A DNA stretch of 64,000 nucleotides from Micromonospora sp. KC213. GTDB lineage: Bacteria; Actinomycetota; Actinomycetes; Mycobacteriales; Micromonosporaceae. How positions within the stretch are numbered: position 1 is the stretch's first letter; every line of letters starts with the position of its first letter. The position numbers were made by a program, and so were the translations under genes. Location: contig NZ_SMKF01000001.1 in the NCBI RefSeq assembly GCF_004348325.1, positions 62,001-126,000 on the forward strand, written 5' to 3'. The notes below the pieces were generated by a model, which did no database searches, was not told the origin of the DNA, and saw only the letters and a program-made list of their open reading frames with translations. Below are positions 32,388 to 41,943 of the stretch, one piece after another.

Positions 32388-34469
32388 TCACGGTGTCGTC
32401 AGGACGAACCGGCGCACCGTCACCGCTCCGCCCAGTGACCCGGTGGCGTAGTTGAAGATGCCGAACCGGTATCCCATGAAGAACTGCCAGGCGTTGTTGA
32501 GGGTCAGCGCGTTGCCCAGCGGAACGAACGTGACCCCGTCGGTGCTGTACGAGAACGTTGCCTGCCGGCCTGAGCCGGGTCGGATGTCGGCGTTGGCCCG
32601 CAACCAGATCCGCCCGCCGGACACCGGAGCGCTGGCGATCTCGGTCCCGGTACTGCTGGTGTCCCAGTTGGTGTTCATGGCCAGGCCGTTGGTCATGACC
32701 ACGCGCGTGGCGCCGTTGTCCCGTCTGATGCCGATCCATGCCGACCTGTCGCGCAGCATCGCGAGCCCGGCCCGGTCACCGTCACGCATCGTGGAGTAGT
32801 CCAACTCGATGGTTCCGGTCGAGGTCGGGCCCTGGATCCGATGGGTGAGCGTGTTGCGGGCCCGGTAGAGGTCGTTGGTCACCGACGCGGTCTGCAGGCG
32901 CAGCCCGTTGTCCACCGACCACCGGCTGTTGTCCGGGTTGTGGTTCCACTCGTACTGGACGCCGAGGGTGGTCCCGTCGAAGGTGTCGGTGCCGGTGAGG
33001 GGCTTCACCGGACGCAGCGGCAGGGGGTTGGGGTAGTTGACGCCCCAGGAGCCGTTGACCGCCTGCACCTGCGGCCAGCCGTCACTGGTCCAGGTGATCG
33101 GCGCCAGCGTCGGCATCCGTCCGCCCGGGTAGGCGTCGGTGAAGGCCATGTAGTACCAGGCGCCGTTCGTGGTCTGCACCAGTCCGCCCTGGTGCGGCAC
33201 GCCGCCGCCGGGGATCGGGCCGGGCATGTTGAGCAGCACCTGCCGCTGTTCGTAGGGGCCGAACGGGCCGTTGGTCGACTTGAGCACGTACTGGCCGTTC
33301 GCCGGTCGGGTGAGCCAGATGTAGTACGCACCGTTGCGCTTGTAGAAACGGGCCCCCTCGAGGGTGCCGATGGTCGACGGCGTCTGGTAGACCTGCTGGG
33401 CCCGCACCTGGGAGCGTCCGTCGGCGGACAGCTGGGCCACGCTGATCGTGCCGTTGCCGTACGCGATGTACATGGTGTCGTTGTCGTCGATCAACATCCC
33501 GGCGTCGTAGTAGCAGTTCGGGATGGTGGCGTGCCGGTTCCAGGTGCCGTCGACGGCGGACGCGGTGTAGATGTGCGTCTGGGCGAAGTCGATGCAGCCA
33601 GCCCAGTAGAAGGTCCGGTTGCTCGGTCGGTAGTTCAGCGTCGAGGCCCAGATGCCGTCGACGTACGCCTGGCTGCCGTTGGCCATGTCGTACTTCGAGC
33701 CGAAGTCCAGCCGGGGTACGGAGTGCCCGGCGAACTCCCAGTTCACCAGGTCCCACGAGCGCAGCACCGGGGCACCCGGCGAGTAGTGCATGGTGGAGGC
33801 GGACATGTAGTAGACGTCGCCGACCCGGATGATGTCGACGTCGGCGAAGTCCTGCCAGACGACCGGGTTGGTGAAGGTGCCACCGGGGGTGCCGCTGTCG
33901 TCGACCCGGACGAGTTGCCACTGCTGGTGGGTGCCGTTGAAGTCGTCGTACTGCACGATGTTGCCGCCGTCGGAGGTCGAGGCGCCCTGCACCTCGATGG
34001 CCTTGTTGGAGTTGCGGTTGATCAGTCGTACGTGGCCGTCAGTCGAGTCGGCGAGGCGGAACTGCTGGTTGGCGCCATTGTGGTCGGTCCACTGCACAAT
34101 GGCCGCGCTGTTGGCGGTGGAGAAGTTGTAGACGTCGAGCACCTTGCCCGAGTGCCGGGACTTGAGCCGGTAGTAGCCGCCACCGGAGTCGACAAACTGC
34201 CACTGCTGCCAGTTGCCGCCGTGTCGCGACCACTGGGTGATCCGCGCACCGTCGTTCGTGGCCATGTTGTAGACATCCAACGCCTTGCCGCTGTTGCGGT
34301 TCACCAACACGTACCACGCGTTGGGGTCCACCGTCGCCGCAGAAGCCGGCGACGGCGCGACGCCCACCAGGGCACCAGCCACCACCACCGTCACCACCGC
34401 CGCGACGACCCGCGACAACCACCCACGCCGACGCGGCGCGGCCAGCGAAAGCCCACCGATGGCAACCAT
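32388..34469 (-). CDS. secreted GH43 glycosidase with N-terminal ricin-type lectin
   Basis: A 693-residue secreted enzyme. The N-terminus is a signal peptide (Arg-rich, then VVAAVVTVVVAGALVGVA, cleavage near ASA-AT). A beta-trefoil ricin-B domain follows (about 45-195) with repeated NRNSGKALDVYN/QQWQF patterns. The GH43 five-blade propeller starts at FTNPVVWQDFADVDII (general-base Asp) and has GTLEGARFY (acid Glu). The last 190 residues form a jelly-roll typical of GH43 beta-xylosidases. GAGGAGG lies 5 bases before ATG 34469. Expected activity is beta-xylosidase or alpha-L-arabinofuranosidase on plant polysaccharide; the lectin would anchor it to galactose- or xylose-rich chains. A LacI-type palindrome lies about 88 bp upstream. 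Confidence 0.9.
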   Translation of the reverse strand: MVAIGGLSLAAPRRRGWLSRVVAAVVTVVVAGALVGVAPSPASAATVDPNAWYVLVNRNSGKALDVYNMATNDGARITQWSRHGGNWQQWQFVDSGGGYYRLKSRHSGKVLDVYNFSTANSAAIVQWTDHNGANQQFRLADSTDGHVRLINRNSNKAIEVQGASTSDGGNIVQYDDFNGTHQQWQLVRVDDSGTPGGTFTNPVVWQDFADVDIIRVGDVYYMSASTMHYSPGAPVLRSWDLVNWEFAGHSVPRLDFGSKYDMANGSQAYVDGIWASTLNYRPSNRTFYWAGCIDFAQTHIYTASAVDGTWNRHATIPNCYYDAGMLIDDNDTMYIAYGNGTISVAQLSADGRSQVRAQQVYQTPSTIGTLEGARFYKRNGAYYIWLTRPANGQYVLKSTNGPFGPYEQRQVLLNMPGPIPGGGVPHQGGLVQTTNGAWYYMAFTDAYPGGRMPTLAPITWTSDGWPQVQAVNGSWGVNYPNPLPLRPVKPLTGTDTFDGTTLGVQYEWNHNPDNSRWSVDNGLRLQTASVTNDLYRARNTLTHRIQGPTSTGTIELDYSTMRDGDRAGLAMLRDRSAWIGIRRDNGATRVVMTNGLAMNTNWDTSSTGTEIASAPVSGGRIWLRANADIRPGSGRQATFSYSTDGVTFVPLGNALTLNNAWQFFMGYRFGIFNYATGSLGGAVTVRRFVLTTP

Positions 34470-34556
34470 GATCCTCCTCGGATTGACAGGCACTGAAGGG
34501 CTTGCGGGCCGTCGTTACGGCTTCCGGGCCAACTGGCCTGCGACTCCACCAGCGAA

Positions 34557-34570
34557 TGTGACCGCTAACA
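34557..34570. promoter_or_regulatory. LacI-type operator-like palindrome, site 1
   Basis: TGTGACCGCTAACA, an imperfect match to the palindrome TGTTAGCGCTAACA bound by LacI-family sugar repressors in actinomycetes. It lies about 88 bp upstream of the GH43 start. Confidence 0.55.
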
Positions 34571-34670
34571 AACACGTCCTCCGCCCATGCGGCTTGTGCT
34601 GTCCGCATGAGCTACGGGGAACGGCCGTGAGCCCTGTCCGCCGCGTATGCCGACCGTTCCATCCATCGAC

Positions 34671-34684
34671 TGTGAGCGATAACA
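34671..34684. promoter_or_regulatory. LacI-type operator-like palindrome, site 2
   Basis: TGTGAGCGATAACA, matching site 1 at 12 of 14 bases and in the same orientation, 114 bp away. It lies about 250 bp upstream of the galactosidase start; the pair may allow looping. Confidence 0.55.
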
Positions 34685-34929
34685 GGTGGTTAGTCAAGAC
34701 GCAACACACAGCGCCGGTCCAGACTCGACAGCCATTTACATAGATGGATGGTAGCTGATAAGATGTATGACGTCTTACCGCCGCACCCTGCGCGACACCA
34801 GGAACGGCACGGACCAGGCGTGACGGCCACCCCCGCCGGCCTCGACCCGGCGTCGGTCCCGCGATGTTCGTATCTCGGTGCCGGCAGCCGGAGTACCGGT
34901 GCCGGTCACCCTCGACCGAGGAGGATCAC

Positions 34930-36582
34930 GTGCGCAAGCCGAGGAAATGGCTGACGTCTGTCCTGGGTGTCCTGGCGGTGACGCTCGCGACGACAGTTGG
35001 CGGCGGCGTTGTCGCGCCCCGCACGGCCCAGGCATTGGAGAACGGTGTGGCCCGCACTCCACCGATGGGTTGGAACACCTGGAACACGTTCGGCTGCAAC
35101 ATCAACGAGACGCTCATCCGCCAGATGGCCGACGCGATCGTCAACCACGGCCTGCGCGACCTCGGCTACAAGTACGTCGTGGTCGACGACTGCTGGTTCA
35201 ACCCGGACCGGGACGCGCAGGGCAACCTCCAGGCCCATCCACAACGATTCCCGAGTGGAATGAAGGCTCTGGGCGACTATCTGCACTCCCGGGGTCTGCT
35301 GTTCGGCATCTACCAGGCCCCGCTGGACAAGACCTGCGCTCAGTACTTCAACGCCTTCCCCGGCGCCACCGGCAGCCTCGGTCACGAGTACCAGGACGCC
35401 CGGCAGTTTGCCGCCTGGGGTGTGGACTACCTGAAGTACGACTGGTGCTCCCCCACCGGGACCATCAACGACCAGGTGGCGAGGTTCGGCCTCATGCGCG
35501 ACGCGCTGGCGGCCACCGGCCGGCCGATCGTCTACAGCATCAACCCGAACAGCATCCACGAGAAGACCGGGCCGCAGCGCAACTGGAGCGACGTGGCGAA
35601 CCTCTGGCGGACCACCGAGGACATCACCAACAAGTGGGACACCGGCCAGACCAACGGCTACCCGATGGGCATCCAGAACATCGTCAACGTCAACGTGCCG
35701 CTGGCCGGGTACGCCGCCCCGGGCGGGTTCAACGACCCGGACATGATGGAGGTCGGCAGAGGCGGTATGACCGACACCGAGATGCGCAGCCACTTCGCGC
35801 TCTGGGCGATCATGGCGGCCCCCCTCATGATGGGCAACGACCTGCGCTCGGCCGACGCGGCGACGCTGACGATCCTGAGGAACGAGCACCTCATCGCCAT
35901 CAACCAGGACACCCTCGGCCGTCAGGCCGTCCAGGTGTCCCACGACGGCACCCGGCGGGTCCTGGCCAAGCGGCTGGCCAACGGCGACGTCGCGGTGGCC
36001 CTGTTCAACCAGGGCGCCTCCACCACAACCGTCTCCACCACCGCGGCGGCGATCGGCAAGACCGGCACCTCGTTCACCCTTCGGGACGTGTGGACCAACG
36101 GCACCGTCACCACCACCGGGGCCATCTCCGCGAGCGTCCCGGCGCACGGCACGGTGGTGTACCGGGTCAGCGGCGGCACCACCACCGAACCACCGACCCC
36201 CACCACCTTCCGACTGCGCAGCGAGTCGGCCGGGCGGTGCCTCGACGTCGACAACTCCTCCACCGCCAACGGCACCGCGGCCCTGATCTGGGACTGCCAC
36301 GGCGGCACCAACCAACAGATCAGCCAGCAGGGCCAGACGCTGCGGATCCTCGGCAAGTGCCTGGACCTGCCGACGAACGCGGTCAACGGCACACGGGTGC
36401 AGATCTGGGACTGCCACGGCGGCACCAACCAGCAGTGGACGTTCAACGGCAACGGCACGATCAGCAACGGCCGCTCCCCGTCCCTGTGCCTGGACGTCAA
36501 CAACGGCGGCACCGCGAACGGCACCGCAGTGATCGTCTGGGGCTGCCACGGCAACGCGAACCAGCGATGGAACCGGGCGTGA
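34930..36582 (+). CDS. secreted GH27 alpha-galactosidase with C-terminal ricin-type lectin
   Basis: A 550-residue secreted glycosidase. The signal peptide runs to about residue 35 (AQA-LE). The GH27 barrel begins TPPMGWNTWNTFGCNINE and contains VVDDCWF (substrate-binding Asp pair), YLKYDWC (nucleophile Asp) and FNDPDMMEVG (acid/base Asp). An antiparallel C-domain is followed by a Thr/Pro linker and a ricin-B trefoil with three QXW repeats (GGTNQQWTF, ANQRWN). It would release alpha-galactosyl residues from galactomannan or raffinose-type sugars; some GH27 members instead act on beta-L-arabinopyranosides, but the DD pair favours galactosidase. GTG 34930 has GAGGAGG upstream. It diverges from a GH43 gene and is followed 105 bp later by another. 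Confidence 0.92.
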   Translation: MRKPRKWLTSVLGVLAVTLATTVGGGVVAPRTAQALENGVARTPPMGWNTWNTFGCNINETLIRQMADAIVNHGLRDLGYKYVVVDDCWFNPDRDAQGNLQAHPQRFPSGMKALGDYLHSRGLLFGIYQAPLDKTCAQYFNAFPGATGSLGHEYQDARQFAAWGVDYLKYDWCSPTGTINDQVARFGLMRDALAATGRPIVYSINPNSIHEKTGPQRNWSDVANLWRTTEDITNKWDTGQTNGYPMGIQNIVNVNVPLAGYAAPGGFNDPDMMEVGRGGMTDTEMRSHFALWAIMAAPLMMGNDLRSADAATLTILRNEHLIAINQDTLGRQAVQVSHDGTRRVLAKRLANGDVAVALFNQGASTTTVSTTAAAIGKTGTSFTLRDVWTNGTVTTTGAISASVPAHGTVVYRVSGGTTTEPPTPTTFRLRSESAGRCLDVDNSSTANGTAALIWDCHGGTNQQISQQGQTLRILGKCLDLPTNAVNGTRVQIWDCHGGTNQQWTFNGNGTISNGRSPSLCLDVNNGGTANGTAVIVWGCHGNANQRWNRA

Positions 36583-36687
36583 CCCGCAGGTGCCCGCCGA
36601 GCGGTTAGACCTGCCGTCCGAGGACGCCGGTTTGCCCGCCGGCCCCACGCCACCGACGACGTACCGCTGCACACCCTGGGGGAAGCC

Positions 36688-38094
36688 TTGACGTTGACAG
36701 CTGCACACCGGGGCGGCGCGAAGTTCAGGCGCGCCGTCGCCGCACTCGCCGGCCTGCTCTGCGCCGTCGCCCTGCTGCCTGGCACAGGGCGGGCCGACAA
36801 CCCCATCGTCCAGCACATCTACACCGCCGACCCGGCGCCGCTGGTACACAACGGCAGGGTGTACCTCTACACCGGACACGACGAGGACGGCTCGACGTAC
36901 TTCACCATGCGTGAGTGGCGGGTTTTTTCCTCCGCCGACATGGTCAACTGGACCGATCACGGTGTGCCCATGAGCCTGGCGACCTTCGCCTGGGCGGACG
37001 CCGACGCGTGGGCCGGGCATGTCGTTCCCCGCAACGGGAAGTTCTACTGGTACGTGCCGGTACGCCAACGGTCGAACAAACAGATGGTCATCGGGGTTGG
37101 CGTCGCGGACAGCCCCACCGGCCCGTTCCGCGACGCGCTCGGCCGCCCACTGGTCGGTAACGGCGAGATCGATCCGCACGCCTTCATCGACGACGACGGG
37201 CAGGCATACCTGTACTGGGGCAACCCGAACCTGTGGTACGTGCGGCTGAACCCCGACATGATCTCGTTCTCCGGCGGCCCGACCCGGATACCGCTCACCA
37301 CCGCCGGATTCGGCACCCGCACCGGCAACCCCAGCCGCCCGACCCTCTACGAAGAAGGACCGTGGGTCTTCAAGCGCAACGGGCTCTACTACAACGTGTT
37401 CGCGGCGGAGTGCTGCTCCGAGTTTATCGGGTACTCGACCGCGCCCGGCCCGACCGGGCCGTGGACCTACCGGGGAACGATCATGCCTCGGCAGGGCAGC
37501 AGCTTCACCAACCACGCCGGAATCATCGACTTCAACGGCGCCTCGTACTTCTTCTACCACAACGGGGCGTTGCCCGGCGGTGGTGGCTACACCCGATCCG
37601 TCGCGGTGGAAAGGTTCACCTACAACGCCAACGGCACCTTTCCCACCATCAACATGACCACCGCAGGGGCTCCCCAGGTCGGCGTGCTCAATCCGTACGC
37701 GCGCCAGGAGGCCGAGACGATCGCCTGGGGATCCGGCATCGAGACGGAGCCGTCCAGTGCGGGCGGCATGAACGTCGGCTGGATCGAGAACGGGGACTAC
37801 ATCAAGGTCAAGGGCGTCGCCTTCGGCGCCGGTGCCACGTCCTTCTCAGCGCGGGTCGCCTCCGCCACCAGCGGCGGCCGGGTCGAGGTGCGGCTCGACA
37901 GCCCTGGCGGGCCGGTCGTCGGCACCTGCGCCGTCGGGAGCACCGGCGGCTGGCAGAACTGGACGACCACCACCTGCGGGGTGAGCGGAGCCACCGGTAC
38001 GCGAGACATGTACCTGCGCTTCGCCGGCGGCAGCGGCTACCTGTTCAACGTCGACTGGTGGCAGTTCGGCGGCGGCACCGCGCCGACGTCGTAG
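36688..38094 (+). CDS. secreted GH43 arabinofuranosidase/xylosidase with CBM6
   Basis: A 468-residue secreted enzyme. After a signal peptide (FRRAVAALAGLLCAVALL, cleavage near GRA-DN) the GH43 propeller shows YTADPAPLVHNGRVYLYTGHD (base Asp region), EIDPHAFIDDDGQAYLYWG (pKa-modulating Asp) and YEEGPWVFKRNG (acid Glu). The last 130 residues are a family-6 carbohydrate-binding module (RQEAETIAWGSG ... GDYIKVKGV ... FNVDWWQF). The start is TTG 36688, with GGGGGAA 5 bases upstream; no in-frame ATG precedes the signal peptide. The architecture matches XynD-type arabinoxylan arabinofuranohydrolases. It is probably co-expressed with the upstream galactosidase. Confidence 0.9.
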   Translation: MTLTAAHRGGAKFRRAVAALAGLLCAVALLPGTGRADNPIVQHIYTADPAPLVHNGRVYLYTGHDEDGSTYFTMREWRVFSSADMVNWTDHGVPMSLATFAWADADAWAGHVVPRNGKFYWYVPVRQRSNKQMVIGVGVADSPTGPFRDALGRPLVGNGEIDPHAFIDDDGQAYLYWGNPNLWYVRLNPDMISFSGGPTRIPLTTAGFGTRTGNPSRPTLYEEGPWVFKRNGLYYNVFAAECCSEFIGYSTAPGPTGPWTYRGTIMPRQGSSFTNHAGIIDFNGASYFFYHNGALPGGGGYTRSVAVERFTYNANGTFPTINMTTAGAPQVGVLNPYARQEAETIAWGSGIETEPSSAGGMNVGWIENGDYIKVKGVAFGAGATSFSARVASATSGGRVEVRLDSPGGPVVGTCAVGSTGGWQNWTTTTCGVSGATGTRDMYLRFAGGSGYLFNVDWWQFGGGTAPTS

Positions 38095-38344
38095 GGGATG
38101 AGCAACCGCACCAGTGGCCAGCACCGTTACCTGGTCGCCACGCTCACCGCCGTCACGACCGGCCTGCACCCATCCTCGACGAGACGGTCAGCGTTCGCAG
38201 GTTGCGGCAGGTTGCGGTGTCGGGCAGTCCAGACACGCGATCTGCCGCACGCGGAGTGGATCATGCAGGGCCGGTCTGCTCCGGCCCGGCCCGTCCCGGG
38301 CACCTGCCCCGGCGGGCCGCTGTCCACATCGGCGGGTGCGTCGG

Positions 38345-41300
38345 TCAGCCGTGCGGTACGCCGCTGCGGTCCCCGAGTTCGGCCGTGAGCTGTTCCTCGG
38401 TGAGAGCCTCGACCTCCAGGTAGATCTCCGCGGTGGCCGTCAGGACCGCCGGGTCGGCAGCCCGGCGCAGCAGTGCGTCCGCGAGTCGGGCGACGGTCAG
38501 CGAGCCGAGCACGTCGTGCACGCGCACGTCGTCGGTGTCGAGGGCCGCGCGCAGCCGCGCCGTGATGGCCGTGGCGAGCACGGAATCGCCGCCGAGCTGG
38601 AAGTAGTCGTCGTGCAGGCCGACCGGGCCCGACTGCAGGGCCTGTGCCCAGACGTGGGCGACGAGCTGCTGCAGGGGTGTCTCGGGGAGTACCCGGGCCC
38701 CGTCAACCGGACGCGCCTCGGCGAGGGCCGTGAGCGCCTTGCGGTCGACCTTCCCGTTCGGGGTCAGCGGCAGCTCCGACGTGACGACCAGAGGGTCGGG
38801 CACCATGTGCGGCGGCAGCCGGAGGGCGGCATGCGCGGCCAGGTCCACGGCGCTGACGTCGGAAGTGACCGCGACGGCGGCCAGGCGCGGCGCGCCCGAA
38901 CCGCGCAGGACGAAGGCGATCGCCTGCCGGACGCCGGGATGGTCGGAGAGGGCCGCTTCGACCTCGCCCAACTCGATCCGGAAACCGCGGATCTTCACCT
39001 GGTCGTCGGCGCGGCCGAGGAACTCGATCGTGCCGTCGGGCCAGTACCGGGCGCGGTCGCCGGTCCGGTACCAGCGCACGCCCCCGACGGTGACGAACCG
39101 GTCGGCCGTGCGGTCCTCGTCGGCGCGGTACCCGTCGGCGACACCGGCACCGCCGATCCACAGCTCGCCGGGGACCCAGTCCGGGCAGTCGCGGCCCTGC
39201 GGGTCGACCACCCGGCACTGGACGTTGCGCAGCGGGGTGCCGTACGGCACGCTCGTCCACCCCTCCGGCACCAGGCCGCCGTGGACCTCCTGGACCGTGG
39301 AGTGGATCGCCGTCTCGGTCGTACCGCCCAGGGCGAGGAACCGGCAGCCGGGCACCTGGGCGTGCAGGCGCCGGGGCAGGTCGGTGCCCACCCAGTCACC
39401 GCCGAGCAGCACCGCGCGCAGGCTGCCGCCCAGCGGCTCGGTGCGGCCCGCGGTGAGCAGCATGTCGAGCAGGCTCGGCACACAGTTGAGTACCGTCACG
39501 GCGCGGTCGCGGACGAGAGTGGCCCAGGCCGTGGCGTCGCGGCGGGTCGCCTCGTCCACCACGACGACGGCACCGCCGACGGACAGCGGCGCGAACAGGT
39601 CGAAGACCGACAGGTCGAAGTCCAGCGCGGACAGGGCGAGGGTGCGGTCGTCGGCGCCCAGGCCGAGCCGCTGCACCAGGTCGTCGACGGTGTTGGCGGC
39701 GGCCCGGTGGGACACCTCGACGCCTTTCGGCTCACCGGTGGAACCGGAGGTGAACAGCACGTACGCCACGTCGGTCGGATCGGCCAGGACGGGGGCGGGA
39801 GCGGGGTGATCGGCGGCGACCGCCGAGGCGTACCCGATCTCGTCGTCGCCGGCGGGGGCCTCGGCGACGACGACGGTGACGCCGGCCCGCTGGCGGATGC
39901 GGTGTACCCGTGCCGCCGGCTGGTCCCTCCCGATCGGCACGTAGTGGGCGCCGGCCGCCAGCACGCCGAGCACGGCGACGACCTGCTCCGGGCCCTTGGG
40001 CAGCCGGACGGCCACGGCGTCACCGGGCCGGACGCCCCGGTCGGTCAGGGTGCGGGCGAGGCGCAGGGCGGCGTCGGCCAGCTGGCCGTACGTGAGGACG
40101 GTGCCGGCTGCGCCGACGACCGCCGGCCGTCCCGGCTCGCGGCCGGCGCGGGCGAAGAAGGCGTGGTGCAGTGGGTGTTCCGGCACCGGCCCGGCGGTGG
40201 CGTTGACCTGTTCGCGCACCGATCGGCACGCGGCCGGGCGCAGATCGCCCACCGGCTCATCCCAGGCCGTTCCGTCCGCGACGCGGCCGAGCAGGTCACC
40301 GAACGCGGCGAACATCGCGTCGGCGACGCCGTCGGGCAGCGCGTCGGCGCGGACGTCCCAGTTGACGAGCAGGCCGCCGTGCAGCTCGGTCACCTGGGCG
40401 TCGAGCACGACCTGCGGGCCCTGGGAGATGATGTGGACCGGTTCGCCGAGGACACCTTCGACCTCCGCGCCGAACAACTCGCCGAGGTCGAGCGCGCTGG
40501 TGAAGACGACGGGGGCGAGCACCTGCGTGCCGTGCTCGCGGGAGAGGTCGCGCAGCACGTCCAGGCCGGGGTACGAGGAGTGCGCGACCGCGTCGTGCAT
40601 CGACTGCTGCACGTCCTGGGCGCGCTCGGCGAACTCGACGGGTTGGGAGACGTCCACCGGCAGCAGCACCGAGCTGGTGAAGTCGCCGACGAGGCGCTCC
40701 ACGTCGGGATGGATCGGCTGACGGTCGAACATCGGGACGTTGAGCAGGAAGCGCGGTACGCCGCTCCACGCCCCGAGCACCTCGGCGAAGACCGTGGCGA
40801 CGGCAACGGCGGGGGTGACGGCGTGGCGGCGCGCCTGGCGTACCAGGCCCGCGCGGGTCCTGGGGTCGAGCCACCGGTGCAGCCGGACGACCCGGTGCGG
40901 GTCGCTCCTGCGGTTGTCGGGTCGCGCCGGCAACTCGGGGGCGCCCGGCAGGTCGGCGAGCCGCTCCTGCCACCACCGCACGTCCGCGGGTCGCGGCGGT
41001 TCGGTGCGCCGGTCGGCGAGGTACTGCGCGTACTGGTAGTCGAGGGCCGGCAGCGGCTGCTCGGGGTGTTCGTAGAGCCGCACCAGGTCGGCGAGGAGCA
41101 TCCGGTAGCTGCGCGCGTCGGCGGCGAGCATGTCGATGTCGACGTGGACCCGGGTGCGGCCCTCGGGCAGCAGGGTGACCCGTACGTCGAGCATCCGGCC
41201 CTGGTCCACCGGCAGGAGCTGGTGGGACATCCTCTCGCGCAGGGCGGCGGTGGCCGCGGCGACCTCGTCCGGGGCGGCGTCGCGCAGGTCGAGGACGGGC

Positions 41301-41809
41301 ACCTCGGTGCCGTGCCGCCACGGCTCGACGACCTGCCGGCCGTCGTCCAGGATGCGGGCACGCAGCATGTGGTGATGCCCGGCGAGCGTGGCGAGGGCGA
41401 CGCCGAGCCGGGCCGGGTCGACGCCGTGCCCGTCAAACTCGGTGTAGAGGTGCGCCGCGACCGCGCCGAGCTGCTGGGTCGCCTCGCGCCCCACCCAGTA
41501 CGCGTGCTGCATCGGCGCGAGGGGGAACGGTTCCCCCTCGGTGACGGTGGCCGGACCCGGACGTTCGGTCGCGGTGGGTCGGCCGGGTGGCGTGGCGGTC
41601 GCGAGCAGCGCCGACCAGGCGCCGAGGGTGGGGGTGGCGATGAGGTCGGCGAAGCTCACCCGTACGCCGCGCTGGCGGAGCAGGCCCGCGATGCGCATCA
41701 GCTTGAGCGAGTCGAGACCGAGCGCGATGAGGTGGTCGTCGTCGGCCGGGGGAATGTCCCCGCCGAGCAGCTCGAACACCAGTCGCCGCAGGTCATCCAC
41801 AGTGGACAT
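38345..41809 (-). CDS. siderophore NRPS ArCP-Cy-A-PCP (MbtB/PchE-like)
   Basis: A 1154-residue NRPS. An aryl carrier domain (LGLDSLKLM, Ser near 32) is followed by a heterocyclisation domain with its DxxxxDxxS motif as DMLAADARS, which replaces HHxxxDG. The A domain shows VLFTSGSTGEPKG, YRTGDRARY and LTPNGKVDRKAL; the pocket read against GrsA is D-L-F-N-L-G-L-I-H, between known Cys (DLFNLSLIW) and Thr (DFWNIGMVH) codes. A PCP (QLGGDSVLA, Ser near 1073) ends it. It would join salicylate to Cys, Ser or Thr and close a thiazoline or oxazoline ring. ATG 41809 has GAGGG upstream. The divergent promoter with the aryl-AMP ligase holds an iron box. Confidence 0.93.
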   Translation of the reverse strand: MSTVDDLRRLVFELLGGDIPPADDDHLIALGLDSLKLMRIAGLLRQRGVRVSFADLIATPTLGAWSALLATATPPGRPTATERPGPATVTEGEPFPLAPMQHAYWVGREATQQLGAVAAHLYTEFDGHGVDPARLGVALATLAGHHHMLRARILDDGRQVVEPWRHGTEVPVLDLRDAAPDEVAAATAALRERMSHQLLPVDQGRMLDVRVTLLPEGRTRVHVDIDMLAADARSYRMLLADLVRLYEHPEQPLPALDYQYAQYLADRRTEPPRPADVRWWQERLADLPGAPELPARPDNRRSDPHRVVRLHRWLDPRTRAGLVRQARRHAVTPAVAVATVFAEVLGAWSGVPRFLLNVPMFDRQPIHPDVERLVGDFTSSVLLPVDVSQPVEFAERAQDVQQSMHDAVAHSSYPGLDVLRDLSREHGTQVLAPVVFTSALDLGELFGAEVEGVLGEPVHIISQGPQVVLDAQVTELHGGLLVNWDVRADALPDGVADAMFAAFGDLLGRVADGTAWDEPVGDLRPAACRSVREQVNATAGPVPEHPLHHAFFARAGREPGRPAVVGAAGTVLTYGQLADAALRLARTLTDRGVRPGDAVAVRLPKGPEQVVAVLGVLAAGAHYVPIGRDQPAARVHRIRQRAGVTVVVAEAPAGDDEIGYASAVAADHPAPAPVLADPTDVAYVLFTSGSTGEPKGVEVSHRAAANTVDDLVQRLGLGADDRTLALSALDFDLSVFDLFAPLSVGGAVVVVDEATRRDATAWATLVRDRAVTVLNCVPSLLDMLLTAGRTEPLGGSLRAVLLGGDWVGTDLPRRLHAQVPGCRFLALGGTTETAIHSTVQEVHGGLVPEGWTSVPYGTPLRNVQCRVVDPQGRDCPDWVPGELWIGGAGVADGYRADEDRTADRFVTVGGVRWYRTGDRARYWPDGTIEFLGRADDQVKIRGFRIELGEVEAALSDHPGVRQAIAFVLRGSGAPRLAAVAVTSDVSAVDLAAHAALRLPPHMVPDPLVVTSELPLTPNGKVDRKALTALAEARPVDGARVLPETPLQQLVAHVWAQALQSGPVGLHDDYFQLGGDSVLATAITARLRAALDTDDVRVHDVLGSLTVARLADALLRRAADPAVLTATAEIYLEVEALTEEQLTAELGDRSGVPHG

Positions 41810-41866
41810 CGCCAACCCTCCGTCATGGTGCGGGAAGCTCCGCCGCCGGCCACCACCGGCCAATGG

Positions 41867-41885
41867 TTAGGTTAACCTAACCTAC
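41867..41885. promoter_or_regulatory. iron box 1 (IdeR/DmdR1-type operator)
   Basis: TTAGGTTAACCTAACCTAC matches the 19-bp actinobacterial iron-box consensus TTAGGTTAGGCTAACCTAA at 16 positions. It is embedded in a perfect 18-bp palindrome (41865-41882) in the divergent promoter of the ArCP-Cy-A-PCP NRPS and the aryl-AMP ligase. Confidence 0.85.
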
Positions 41886-41943
41886 TGTCCGAGGATGTTC
41901 CTCGGGTCCCCCTCACCTGCCGTGCCGTTAAGGAGAAGCAGCG

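Larger units (their letters stand above)
34470..34929. promoter_or_regulatory. divergent GH43/GH27 promoter region
   Basis: 460 bp with no supported gene. It holds two related operator-like palindromes (34557-34570 and 34671-34684) and an AT-rich patch near 34735-34775 that may contain the promoter for the galactosidase. Both flanking genes have a GAGGAGG Shine-Dalgarno. Confidence 0.55.

Noticed and set aside
34906-37560. Long antisense open frame opposite the GH27 and GH43 genes
   Set aside because: It is a by-product of extreme third-position GC; the + strand frames carry signal peptides, catalytic motifs and lectin/CBM domains, and the antisense product has no recognisable fold.
38114-41875. 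Very long + strand open frame opposite the ArCP-Cy-A-PCP NRPS
   Set aside because: A mirror of the real - strand gene; composition matches antisense reading of GC-rich codons and there is no ribosome-binding site or domain.
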